This document shows, in pieces, positions 56,319 to 64,000 of a stretch of 64,000 nucleotides of DNA (position 1 is its first letter; each line of letters begins with the position of its first letter). Below the pieces are notes generated by a model. It worked only from the letters and a program-made list of their open reading frames with translations, had not been told where the DNA came from and did no database searches. The stretch lies in contig NZ_JAMBOD010000001.1 of assembly GCF_023715445.1 (NCBI RefSeq), positions 1,054,001 through 1,118,000 of the forward strand, written 5' to 3'. A program made the position numbers and the translations under genes. This DNA is from Fictibacillus nanhaiensis (GTDB lineage: Bacteria; Bacillota; Bacilli; Bacillales; Fictibacillaceae).

Positions 56319-57521
56319 CTAATGGTGATATTTGAATGATGAATATTTTTGTCTTCTTGATTTAATGCTTCTCAGTCGAATTAAATAAATCATGACGAGT
56401 AAAAAAACAATATAAAGTGCTACCAGAAGATAAGTAATTATCACTAAGGGACTAAATTTAACCATTTTAACTTCTTCACTTTTTTTCGTTTTTTTCAACT
56501 CTTTAGTTAAAGAATACTCTAATAATACCTTCTCATTTTGGTCTTTAATAACTAATAAACCATCCTTGTTAACTTCTGAAATAATCGGAATATTTACCCC
56601 TGCTGTAAAAAACAGATTTTTATCAATATTATATCCTTCTGCACTATGGATTGTTGTAAGATCATCTTTAGAAAATTTCTGCGTCAGAAAATGAGTAAAA
56701 CCATAATCTAATAAACTGGTGGTGTCCGAATATGCCGCTTCAGAAGAGTTCGCTTTTAAAGCGACAGCTATTAATTCTGTTTCTTCACGTTTCGCCGTTG
56801 TGACCAATGTAGTCCCGGATTGATCAACATAACCATTTTTGCCGCCATTAACACCCTCATATCTCCATAACATTTTATGATGATTGTAAAGAGTTGTATC
56901 CCAGCCTTCTCCAACCCAACGTAATTCTTTTGTTCGGAAGATTTCTCTAAACTCCTTATTTTTCATAGCATATTTAGTAATCATGGCCATATCATAAGCG
57001 GTTGTTTGGTGATTAATATCAAACAAACCATGAGGATTTTTAAAAGTGCTGTTATCAACTCCGATTTTTTCTTTTGTGAACCGATTCATTTCATTACTAA
57101 ACGATTCAACACTGCCTGCCATATGTTCGGCGATAGCCACTCCCGCATCGTTTCCTGAATTGATTAATAAACCTTGCACGAGTTTTTTTAAAGGTACTTG
57201 TTCCCCTGGTTCAAGATATACTCTCGTTCCATCAACATCTCTTGCCTTTTTACTAACAAGAACGTTATCTGACAGATCACCTTCTTCAATAGCAATTATG
57301 GCTGTTAAAATTTTAGTAATACTGGCAGGATACATAGGTTTATGACTATTCTTTTCAAAAAGTACTTCACCTGTGGTTCCATCGATTAAAATAGCTGTTT
57401 CACTAGAAATCAAACCTGGATTATTACTTGTTGCTGCAATAGAAAATAGGTTGAGAAACATGAGTAGGATTATTAAAAATAGTACACAGATGGTGACAAG
57501 TATTTTCTTTTTTAGTTTCAT
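56319..57521 (-). CDS. D-alanyl-D-alanine carboxypeptidase (DacF-like, PBP5 family)
   Basis: 400 aa. N-terminal signal/anchor (about 8-30), S11 peptidase domain: active-site SxxK in PASITKIL (about 67), SxN in INSGNDAGVA (about 122) and KxG as GGKNGYVDQSG (about 228), where most relatives have KTG. A C-terminal membrane helix (VIITYLLVALYIVFLLVMIYL) follows instead of the usual amphipathic anchor. Trims the terminal D-Ala from peptidoglycan stem peptides. Only a weak ribosome site (GAGG) precedes the ATG. Confidence 0.85.
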   Translation of the reverse strand: MKLKKKILVTICVLFLIILLMFLNLFSIAATSNNPGLISSETAILIDGTTGEVLFEKNSHKPMYPASITKILTAIIAIEEGDLSDNVLVSKKARDVDGTRVYLEPGEQVPLKKLVQGLLINSGNDAGVAIAEHMAGSVESFSNEMNRFTKEKIGVDNSTFKNPHGLFDINHQTTAYDMAMITKYAMKNKEFREIFRTKELRWVGEGWDTTLYNHHKMLWRYEGVNGGKNGYVDQSGTTLVTTAKREETELIAVALKANSSEAAYSDTTSLLDYGFTHFLTQKFSKDDLTTIHSAEGYNIDKNLFFTAGVNIPIISEVNKDGLLVIKDQNEKVLLEYSLTKELKKTKKSEEVKMVKFSPLVIITYLLVALYIVFLLVMIYLIRLRSIKSRRQKYSSFKYHH

Positions 57522-57723
57522 ATTTAAGCCTCATTATTAGTTGGTTCAAAGGAGTATACCATTAAAATATGAATTTTTTATGCAGTAACCGTTTATCTGT
57601 TTTATAAATAATAGAGTAATTATGCAGTTTTTATGGATTTTCGTAATATACGTTTATACGACCTCTCATTGGGTACACTTTTTATGTAATTAAATCCCTA
57701 AAGACGAAAGGATGTAGTTTTTC

Positions 57724-58050
57724 ATGCATGAAACGTACCAACAATGTATTGATGAATGTCTGGCCTGTATGAAAGAATGTAATCATTGTTTTGACGCATG
57801 TTTAAATGAGGAAGACGTAAAAATGATGGCAGAATGTATTAGGTTGGATAGAGCCTGTGCAGATATCTGTTCGTTTGCTGCTACAGCAATGAGCAGTAAC
57901 AGTCCTTTCATAAATGAAATTTGTTCCCTTTGTGCTCAAGTTTGCGAAGCATGTGGAAATGAGTGTAAAAAACATGATCATGAACACTGTCAGCGATGTG
58001 CAGAAGCTTGTTTTAAATGTGCAGAGGCTTGCCGTAGGATGGTAAGTTAA
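57724..58050 (+). CDS. Four-helix-bundle copper-binding protein (Csp/DUF326)
   Basis: 108 aa with 19 cysteines in CxxxC-type spacing along predicted helices (CIDECLACMKECNHCFDAC; CSLCAQVCEACGNECKKH; CQRCAEACFKCAEACRRM). This is the cytosolic copper storage (Csp3-like) pattern, with no signal peptide. Known members bind many Cu(I) ions inside the bundle. GAAAGGATG precedes the ATG; a terminator follows. A multicopper oxidase is encoded 4 kb away. Confidence 0.9.
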   Translation: MHETYQQCIDECLACMKECNHCFDACLNEEDVKMMAECIRLDRACADICSFAATAMSSNSPFINEICSLCAQVCEACGNECKKHDHEHCQRCAEACFKCAEACRRMVS

Positions 58051-58066
58051 TTAAAGTTTTAAAGTC

Positions 58067-58101
58067 TAGCATTAAGCTTTTGCTTAATGCTATCTTTTTT
58101 T
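58067..58101 (+). terminator. Terminator after the Csp gene
   Basis: TAGCATTAAGC-TTTT-GCTTAATGCTA then TTTTTTT. Confidence 0.92.
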
Positions 58102-58148
58102 CGTTTCTCATGAATTGAATAACTAATGAATGGGGGTTGTAATAACTT

Positions 58149-59459
58149 ATGGAAGATTACAAAAAAAACAGTATAACTTTAAAAGGAGCCGTTGGTTTAG
58201 GGACTGGCGTAATGATAAGTGCATGAATCTTTGCTTTGTTAGGTCAGGTTGCAGAATTGTCCGGTTCTTTCTTTCCTCTAATGTTTATTATAGGAGGTAT
58301 CATTACCGGGTTTAGCGCTTATTCTTACATAAAAATGAGTAATAAATTCCCATCTGCTGGTGGCATTGGAATGTTTTTTGTTAAATTATATGGTAAAGGA
58401 ACTATCACAGCTTCTGCCTCGTTATTATTGGCTTTTTCAATGGTGATCAATCAAAGTCTTGTAGCAAGAACTTTCGGTACATATACACTACAACTATTTG
58501 ATAGGGATCAAGAGGGTTATTTGATACCGTTATTAGGGGTTTTACTTTTAGCCATCGCGTTTATTATAAATATTTTAAGTAATAAGTTTATCGAAACTTT
58601 TACCTCTTTGGTATCTTTATTGAAAATTCTGGGGCTAGTCCTTTTTTCAATAGTCGGCTTATCTGTATCAAATTTTTCGTTTAATGTTGCTGAAAGTACT
58701 GCTTCTGTTGATCCGTCCATAATAGAATACATTGGTGCTATTGCACTGACAATATTAGCTTTTAAAGGTTTTACAACAATAACCAATAGTGGATCAGAGA
58801 TTAAGAATCCTCATCGAAACGTAGGTATCGCTATAATTATTTCAATCTCTATCTGTGTCATTGTTTATGTATTACTTGCTTGGGCCGTCGCAAGCAACCT
58901 CTCCATAACTGAAATAATTAATGCTAAAGACTATGCATTAGCAGAAGCTGCAAAACCTGCTTTTGGTGTTTATGGATTATGGTTCACTGTAGGATTAGCG
59001 ATTATTGCTACCATTACAGGAATTATTGCCAGTGTGTTTGCAGTATCACGAATGCTAGCAATGTTAACTGATATGCATCTAATCCCACACAAACATTTTG
59101 GCATGCCCGGAAATATCCAGAAACACACTTTAGTCTATACTATTGTAATAGCAATGGCTCTTACTATTTTATTCGATCTTAGCAGAATCGCATCACTTGG
59201 AGCAATTTATTATCTTATTATGGACATTATTTTTCATTGGGGTGTGTTTCGAAGACTTCATAAAAAAATTAATGCAAATCCATATATTGTATTATTTGCG
59301 ATTTTCTTTGACACTATAGTATTGCTTGCTTTCATTTGGATAAAAGTCTCAACTGATTTACTATTAATTGGAGTTGCTATTGTTTCTATTCTGCTAATCC
59401 TTATAGTTGAAAAATTCTTTTTAGGTGCAATCTCAACTGAAGAAAAACAAAATACTTAA
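58149..59459 (+). pseudogene. APC-family amino acid permease with an in-frame stop
   Basis: From ATG 58149 (GGGGG upstream) the frame reads MEDYKKNSITLKGAVGLGTG, VMISA, then TGA (58224-58226), then IFALLGQVAELSG and on for the rest of the protein. APC permeases have Gly there (SAGIFAL), so GGA became TGA by one change. About 12 helices follow, 437 codons in all. Without readthrough only 25 residues are made; restart at ATG 58281 would lose the first helix. Confidence 0.8.
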
Positions 59460-59469
59460 AGATAGAAAA

Positions 59470-59503
59470 AGAAGCTGACATTTGTCGGCTTCTTGTTATT
59501 TTA
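59470..59503 (+). terminator. Terminator after the permease
   Basis: AGAAGCTGAC-ATTT-GTCGGCTTCT then TGTTATTTT; convergent with the MurE-like gene. Confidence 0.75.
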
Positions 59504-60979
59504 AGGTAGTATACATTTGTTATGATTTGCCTTGCTTAGTAGATACATTATAGTTTCTTTATCGGATGAACATGGCAGTTCATATACTTGCTCATACCTT
59601 TCAGGACCCTTCCCTGTAATAAACACCCAATCTTTTGTTCCATTAACCTTCCTCCAAGCAAAACTAATGGCTTGGGTTCGATCTGGAATTACTACAATAG
59701 GATAATCAAGGAATCTTTCTTTTAATTCATTTAAGGAACAAATCATATCTTTTTCTTCTTCACCGTTTAAATCATCTAGTGTTAGTATTATTAAATGACT
59801 AAATTCTTTAGAAGAATCTATCATAGCATCTCTCTTTGTTACGTCTCTTTTACCTCTAAAACCAAGAACATGTATGATTTGTTCTGCATGTTCGCGCTCT
59901 GCAATTTCTAAACAGTATTTAATCGCATCAGCAGTATGTGCATAATCAATGACAAAGGAAGCCCCATTATGATGCGTAAACGTTTCGAATCTACCCGGGA
60001 CACCTGAGAATGACTGTAATGAATTGTGAATGGAATCAATGTTATAGCCCATTCTGTTACAAGTCAGTATCGCAGTCATCATGTTCCATCCGTTATGTAC
60101 ACCTGGTGTAGTACACTTTATTCGATAAGAATTGCCATCTATATTATATTTGAACTCAGAAAAGTAAGAAGGCAGTATTTCTTCGACTATTAAACTATTC
60201 TCACCAATCCCTATTGTGAATAGAAGAGTTTTAGATGTAGTCAACTTATCGGCTAACTTTTTTCCCCAATCGGTATAAGTGGCGATAATAGCCTGTCCTG
60301 TTGGTTTTAACTGATTGAAAAGCCTCGCTTTAACCTGAAAATAATCCCACATATCTTTATGATAATCCATATGATCATGACTTAGATTGGTGAATATAGC
60401 AAAATCAAAGTATATTCCTTCAATACGATTTTGTTCGATACCGTGTGAAGAAACCTCCATGATTACAACATCATCATCACTTTTCGCAATTAGTTGGTTC
60501 AATTCAATCGAATCAGGTGTCGTATTTTTAGATTGAATTACCTCGTTGTTAATAATCGTATTTACAGTGCCAATTAGTGAGCAGGTTTTTCCTTGCAGTT
60601 CTAGTATATGCTTAAGCATATAAGCAGTGGTAGTCTTGCCATTCGTTCCTGTTATACCTATCATGATGTGTTTTTTATAGGGATAGCCATAAAAGCAGCT
60701 TACTAGCTTCGCAAGTGTCTTTCTGCTGTCTTTTACTCTAATATAAGGAATTTCAGTTGATTGATAATCTGATTCTCCTAAAATAGCAACTGCCCCAGAA
60801 TCGACTGCATCTTTAATAAAACCATGACCATCTACTTCATATCCATTTATAGCGACAAACAAATCTCCTTGTTCAACAAACTTTGAATTTGACTTTATCC
60901 CTTTTATGTCTATCCTGCACGCATTCGGATAATCATCTATTGATATATTTAATTCTTGAAGTAATTTTATTAATTTCAT
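59501..60979 (-). CDS. MurE-like Mur ligase paralog
   Basis: 492 aa, ATG with AAGGAG upstream. Domains: N-terminal UDP-binding (about 1-95), ATPase core with P-loop GITGTNGKTTT (about 108-118), EVSSHGIEQNR and NLSHDHMDYH, then the C-terminal ligase domain with ATP-site FVIDYAHTADAI. MurE adds the third residue to UDP-MurNAc-dipeptide. The specificity motif, DNPR in meso-DAP enzymes, is DDLNGEE here, so the amino acid used may differ. Not in the dcw cluster, so a second copy is expected elsewhere. Confidence 0.85.
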   Translation of the reverse strand: MKLIKLLQELNISIDDYPNACRIDIKGIKSNSKFVEQGDLFVAINGYEVDGHGFIKDAVDSGAVAILGESDYQSTEIPYIRVKDSRKTLAKLVSCFYGYPYKKHIMIGITGTNGKTTTAYMLKHILELQGKTCSLIGTVNTIINNEVIQSKNTTPDSIELNQLIAKSDDDVVIMEVSSHGIEQNRIEGIYFDFAIFTNLSHDHMDYHKDMWDYFQVKARLFNQLKPTGQAIIATYTDWGKKLADKLTTSKTLLFTIGIGENSLIVEEILPSYFSEFKYNIDGNSYRIKCTTPGVHNGWNMMTAILTCNRMGYNIDSIHNSLQSFSGVPGRFETFTHHNGASFVIDYAHTADAIKYCLEIAEREHAEQIIHVLGFRGKRDVTKRDAMIDSSKEFSHLIILTLDDLNGEEEKDMICSLNELKERFLDYPIVVIPDRTQAISFAWRKVNGTKDWVFITGKGPERYEQVYELPCSSDKETIMYLLSKANHNKCILP

Positions 60980-61076
60980 AGATTCTGCTCCTTATTTGTT
61001 TAACCAAAAATAAAGTATGAAGCTTTTTCGAACAAAGAAAAAAGGAAAAAATCATATCTGATGAAGACAAGATCGT

Positions 61077-62015
61077 TTATTTATTAACTGCTTTTCCTTG
61101 ATTAACAAGTTTAATCCATCTTTCACCATTGTTTAAATACACATCTTTTTTAAAGGTAGTAAAAACGATATTTTTATCTACTGGATTCTTAGCTAAATAA
61201 GCTATGGCATCTCCCTCGAACGTTGGAATCCTTATATCTTTTTCCATACTATTATTTAGATTGATTTCTGTAAGGAACGCTTTGTTCTCAAATCCGCCTA
61301 CTAATAATGAATTGTTATTAGTAAAAGTAAGTGATGTAACTTGTTTCCTATTCGTCAATTCTTCAAATGTTTCACCCTTATTTCTTGATAGATAAACCTT
61401 ATTTTGAGTGCTTATCGCAACGACATTTGCATCAGTAGGATGGACCGCAATACCTGTGATCTCCCCCTCTACCTTTGTTAAGTCTCTTTCATTCCATGAT
61501 TTAGCTTCGTCATTTGAATAATAAAGACCATCTGATGGCATTTTTGAATTAGCCATTGATGTATAAGCATACAAGACATGGTTTTCGTAGCCTGCTGCGA
61601 GAAAGTGAAAATCCGTTTCGCCTTCTAAACCAAGAAGTTCGATCTCCCCACCGATTTCTTTACTTCTTACGATACCTAATGGGTTGGGCTTGTCTGAACC
61701 TTTTCCAGGATGACCGCTGCTATAAAAACCGTCATCCACCATTGAAAAACCCATATAATCATTTTTCTCACCAGGTGTTGCTTTCCATTGTTTGTTCATC
61801 GTATCGTACTGCTTGATTCCATCATGTGCAGGAATAAAAATCATTTTCCCATCATTTGAATACCCGACCCCATGGATATCCGTGAATGTTACATGTGATT
61901 GTTCATCAGTGAATGTTAATAAAAATATCAAAACCACAGCTAAGCTAATCGCTGCACTAATAAAAATAACCTTAACTTTAAATGGCTTTTTTGTCGTTTT
62001 TTTCTTTTTAGCCAT
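61077..62015 (-). CDS. F510_1955-type beta-propeller (BNR-like) membrane protein
   Basis: 312 aa. Basic N-terminus (MAKKKKTTKKPFK) and one membrane helix (about 16-36), then an exported beta-propeller with BNR/Asp-box-like repeats: LYYSNDEAKSW, VYLSRNKGETFEEL, and repeated HPTDANVVAIST. The family is often annotated as a glycosylhydrolase without proof. It lies 50 nt after the multicopper oxidase gene, on the same strand. Role unknown. Confidence 0.75.
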   Translation of the reverse strand: MAKKKKTTKKPFKVKVIFISAAISLAVVLIFLLTFTDEQSHVTFTDIHGVGYSNDGKMIFIPAHDGIKQYDTMNKQWKATPGEKNDYMGFSMVDDGFYSSGHPGKGSDKPNPLGIVRSKEIGGEIELLGLEGETDFHFLAAGYENHVLYAYTSMANSKMPSDGLYYSNDEAKSWNERDLTKVEGEITGIAVHPTDANVVAISTQNKVYLSRNKGETFEELTNRKQVTSLTFTNNNSLLVGGFENKAFLTEINLNNSMEKDIRIPTFEGDAIAYLAKNPVDKNIVFTTFKKDVYLNNGERWIKLVNQGKAVNK

Positions 62016-62042
62016 AATTTACCTCTCCTTCATAAACAAAGA

Positions 62043-62067
62043 GAAAAACCTCATGGCGAGGTTTTTC
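62043..62067 (-). terminator. Terminator after the multicopper oxidase
   Basis: GAAAAACCTC-GCCAT-GAGGTTTTTC overlapping the stop codon; probably partial, with read-through to the propeller gene possible. Confidence 0.75.
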
Positions 62068-63658
62068 ATTCTGAAATATTATTTACTTTACCTTCATCCT
62101 TGTAAAAAGGTTTGAAGTTATTATATTTCACCATAGTCATCATACCAGCTGAGGCATGATGTAAATCATGACAGTGGAACATCCAATTACCTGGGTTATC
62201 AGCTACGAATGCAACTTCATATGTTTCTCCAGGCTTAACATTTAAGGTATCTTTCATTAATGGTGCTCCTTCTACAGGTTTTCCATTCTTACTTAACGCT
62301 TGAAAGAAATGGCCATGTAGATGCATAGGGTGATCAGATTTATCCATACTTTTGTTTGTTAAAGTGACTTTGACTTTATCACCCTTATCCACCTTTATAT
62401 TTTCAGTCTTAGGATAAGCATTCCCGTTTATGGTGTACTTCATCTCTCCGGAATCCATATCAGTAGCAAGGTCCATTTTGTATTCTACATCAAAAGAATC
62501 GTTTAATGAGAAATTCCCTTTACTCTCTTTACCAAACTCACCTGGTTTCACCATGCCCGCATCTTTTTTGTGGGCAACAGTCTGCACCGCCTCTTCTTCG
62601 GCTTGGATATTAATCCTCATGTCTTTGGATGCATCCATCTCACCATGGCAATCGATCGTTACGTTTTCACCTGTTGCAATGAACTCTATATCATACCTTT
62701 CACCAGGTGCAACTTCAAGTAACTTATTTTCTTGTTCGATTGGTTGATTGACTGGCTGTCCATCAACATTCGTTACCTTAAAATTCAATGGAATATGAAT
62801 TTTATGAGCCATATATCCGGCATTTACAAATCGGAGTTTTACTTTTTCTCCTTTTTTCGCTATGAGCGGTTTACTTTTATCATAGGACTTACCGTTTATC
62901 GTATAAATATCATAAGAAGACATATCATGATTCATACCTTCCATTGAACCGTTATCGGAAGATTTGCTGTCTTTGTTTTTCTTATCCCCCATGTCCATAT
63001 TGGAATGATCCATACCTTCCATATCTTCTGTATCTGACTCATTCATATCCATGTTTGAGTGATCCATACCATCCATTTCCTCGGATTCTTGCTGTGGATT
63101 GGACTCCCATTCGTCTAAAACAAGTGAATAATCTCGATCATACTGTTCATCATCTTTAGATTCAACAATAAAGACACCGTATAACCCCTTATCAACTTGA
63201 TTTACGCTGTCTTGATGGCTATGATACCAATACGTTCCTGGGGTATCTGCGACAAACTTATACGTATACTCCTTGCCCGTTTCAATAGCATCTTGTGTTA
63301 CTCCGGGAATACCATCTTGTGTATTCGATAGAGGGACTCCGTGCCAATGTATACTCACAGGCTTCGGAAGTTCATTCTTGATTGTAACCTTTACCCCTTC
63401 ACCTTCTTTTACTCTAATTTCTTGTCCAGGGACACTTCCATTATAAGTCCAAGCTTCAATCGACTTACCGGACTTCAATTCCCAATTCTCTTTTTTGGCA
63501 GTAATAGAGAACTCTTTTATTGTTTTACCTTCTAAAATTTCTTCTTTTGCTTGTACCATATTTTCATTAGATTGATCTTTTGAAACCTCTTGGCTACAAC
63601 CTGCTATAACCAAAATGAGTACCAATAACATTAAAGAAATCAACCATTGCTTTTTCAT
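62066..63658 (-). CDS. Multicopper oxidase lipoprotein with Met-rich insert
   Basis: 530 aa. Lipobox IAGCSQ (Cys about 21), three cupredoxin domains, and all four copper motifs: SIHWHGVP, YWYHSHQD, HPMHLHGHFF and MFHCHDLHH. Between domains 1 and 2 (about 195-250) is a Met/His/Asp-rich repeat: MDGMDHSNMDM, then MEGMDHSNMDM, then MEGMNHDM. Such inserts bind Cu(I) in cuprous oxidases, suggesting copper detoxification outside the cell. Strong ribosome site GAGGAGG. Confidence 0.93.
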   Translation of the reverse strand: MKKQWLISLMLLVLILVIAGCSQEVSKDQSNENMVQAKEEILEGKTIKEFSITAKKENWELKSGKSIEAWTYNGSVPGQEIRVKEGEGVKVTIKNELPKPVSIHWHGVPLSNTQDGIPGVTQDAIETGKEYTYKFVADTPGTYWYHSHQDSVNQVDKGLYGVFIVESKDDEQYDRDYSLVLDEWESNPQQESEEMDGMDHSNMDMNESDTEDMEGMDHSNMDMGDKKNKDSKSSDNGSMEGMNHDMSSYDIYTINGKSYDKSKPLIAKKGEKVKLRFVNAGYMAHKIHIPLNFKVTNVDGQPVNQPIEQENKLLEVAPGERYDIEFIATGENVTIDCHGEMDASKDMRINIQAEEEAVQTVAHKKDAGMVKPGEFGKESKGNFSLNDSFDVEYKMDLATDMDSGEMKYTINGNAYPKTENIKVDKGDKVKVTLTNKSMDKSDHPMHLHGHFFQALSKNGKPVEGAPLMKDTLNVKPGETYEVAFVADNPGNWMFHCHDLHHASAGMMTMVKYNNFKPFYKDEGKVNNISE

Positions 63659-63752
63659 TGGTTTTCCCTCCTCAGAATAATCCTACTAAAAAAGTGTGCA
63701 ATTTTTATGGAGTAACCTAATAAGTTCATAGCTCTTCAAATCACGAAATAAA

Positions 63753-63783
63753 AAAAGTACCGAACAATAAATCGGTACTTTTC
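63753..63783 (-). terminator. Terminator of the gene at the right edge
   Basis: AAAAGTACCGA / TCGGTACTTTT stem with TTTTTTT on the minus strand. A second hairpin AAAGAGTA-ACCT-ACTCTTT lies at 63786-63805. Confidence 0.8.
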
Positions 63784-63816
63784 ATAAAGAGTAACCTACT
63801 CTTTAATAGAAATCCT

Positions 63817-64000
63817 TCATCCACCTTTGATGCAGGTCATCTTAGAACTATTTACTCTTCTATTTAACTCATCTAATAAAATAGTTAGAGTTCTTTCATT
63901 CACTACTGAATGTAGTTTTTCACCATTATTTAAGGATATATTAAACCTTTCAAAAACTTCACTAGTATCTTGCCATACCTTAACGATATCCACTACAGAC
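63817..64000 (-). CDS. Hypothetical protein, C-terminal part (partial)
   Basis: Open from the right edge to TGA at 63817; 60 residues are visible. It contains WQDTSEVFERFNISLNNGEK, VVNERTLTILLDELNRRVNS and ends SKMTCIKGG. The pattern (xVFERFxI, then a helix, then a TC-x2-GG end) looks like a small conserved helical domain, but I cannot name it. Start outside the window. Followed by two hairpins. Confidence 0.55.
   Translation of the reverse strand, partial: SVVDIVKVWQDTSEVFERFNISLNNGEKLHSVVNERTLTILLDELNRRVNSSKMTCIKGG

Noticed and set aside
58130-58315. Plus-strand 61-aa frame at the permease start
   Set aside because: Overlaps the permease in another frame; the permease frame has the conserved residues on both sides of the TGA.

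Overview
The window is a 64 kb stretch of an AT-rich Bacillaceae chromosome. The organism is an endospore former: it carries cotJB-cotJC spore-coat genes and a YjcZ-like small sporulation peptide. Gene order around metK, pckA, the YtmA-like hydrolase, the ytlA-ytlC-ytlD-like ABC transporter and ytkD matches the Bacillus ytm-ytk region as I remember it. I cannot name the species from sequence alone; a Fictibacillus or Bacillus sensu lato relative fits.

Left part (1-22.5 kb) is mostly conserved backbone: the cotJ operon end, a PAP2 phosphatase, metK under a SAM (S-box) riboswitch, pckA with catabolite-control sites, an uptake system, the Nudix enzyme YtkD, several very small proteins, a DNA glycosylase, a glutamate/dicarboxylate symporter under a ydaO-type c-di-AMP riboswitch, an SGNH hydrolase, an RCK_C membrane protein, a large PAS-GAF-PAS-GGDEF-EAL protein and a DEDDh exonuclease.

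Middle (22.5-33.9 kb) is a nearly complete cell-wall sugar recycling block on the minus strand. NagZ and NamZ are exported hydrolases that release GlcNAc and MurNAc. MurP and NagP are PTS transporters. MupG and MurQ process MurNAc-6-P compounds, NagA and NagB feed GlcNAc-6-P into glycolysis, and a GntR/UTRA regulator (NagR type) has two matching candidate operators, before nagA and before nagZ. Near-consensus CcpA sites lie before nagZ and murP.

Right part (34-64 kb) starts just after a tRNA-Ala(GGC) gene and looks accessory. It has a defence gene of the ApeA/HEPN type broken by one in-frame stop, an IS110-family element with a frameshifted transposase and a structured 5' leader that may encode a bridge RNA, and a large alpha-glucan block. 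That block (LacI regulator, intracellular GH31, sugar ABC transporter, ROK repressor, two exported GH31 enzymes of 1280 and 1091 aa) matches in size and layout the cyclic tetrasaccharide (cycloalternan) make-outside, import, break-down-inside pathway. A shared pseudo-palindrome in front of the ROK operon and in front of the exported enzymes suggests one regulon.

The last 10 kb holds a truncated sbnA-like gene, a frameshifted response regulator, a DacF-like carboxypeptidase, a Csp-type copper protein, an amino-acid permease with an in-frame stop, a MurE paralog with a non-canonical specificity motif, an F510_1955-type propeller protein and a Met-rich multicopper oxidase. Five broken genes between 34.5 and 59.5 kb suggest decay of acquired DNA, unless some are sequencing errors.
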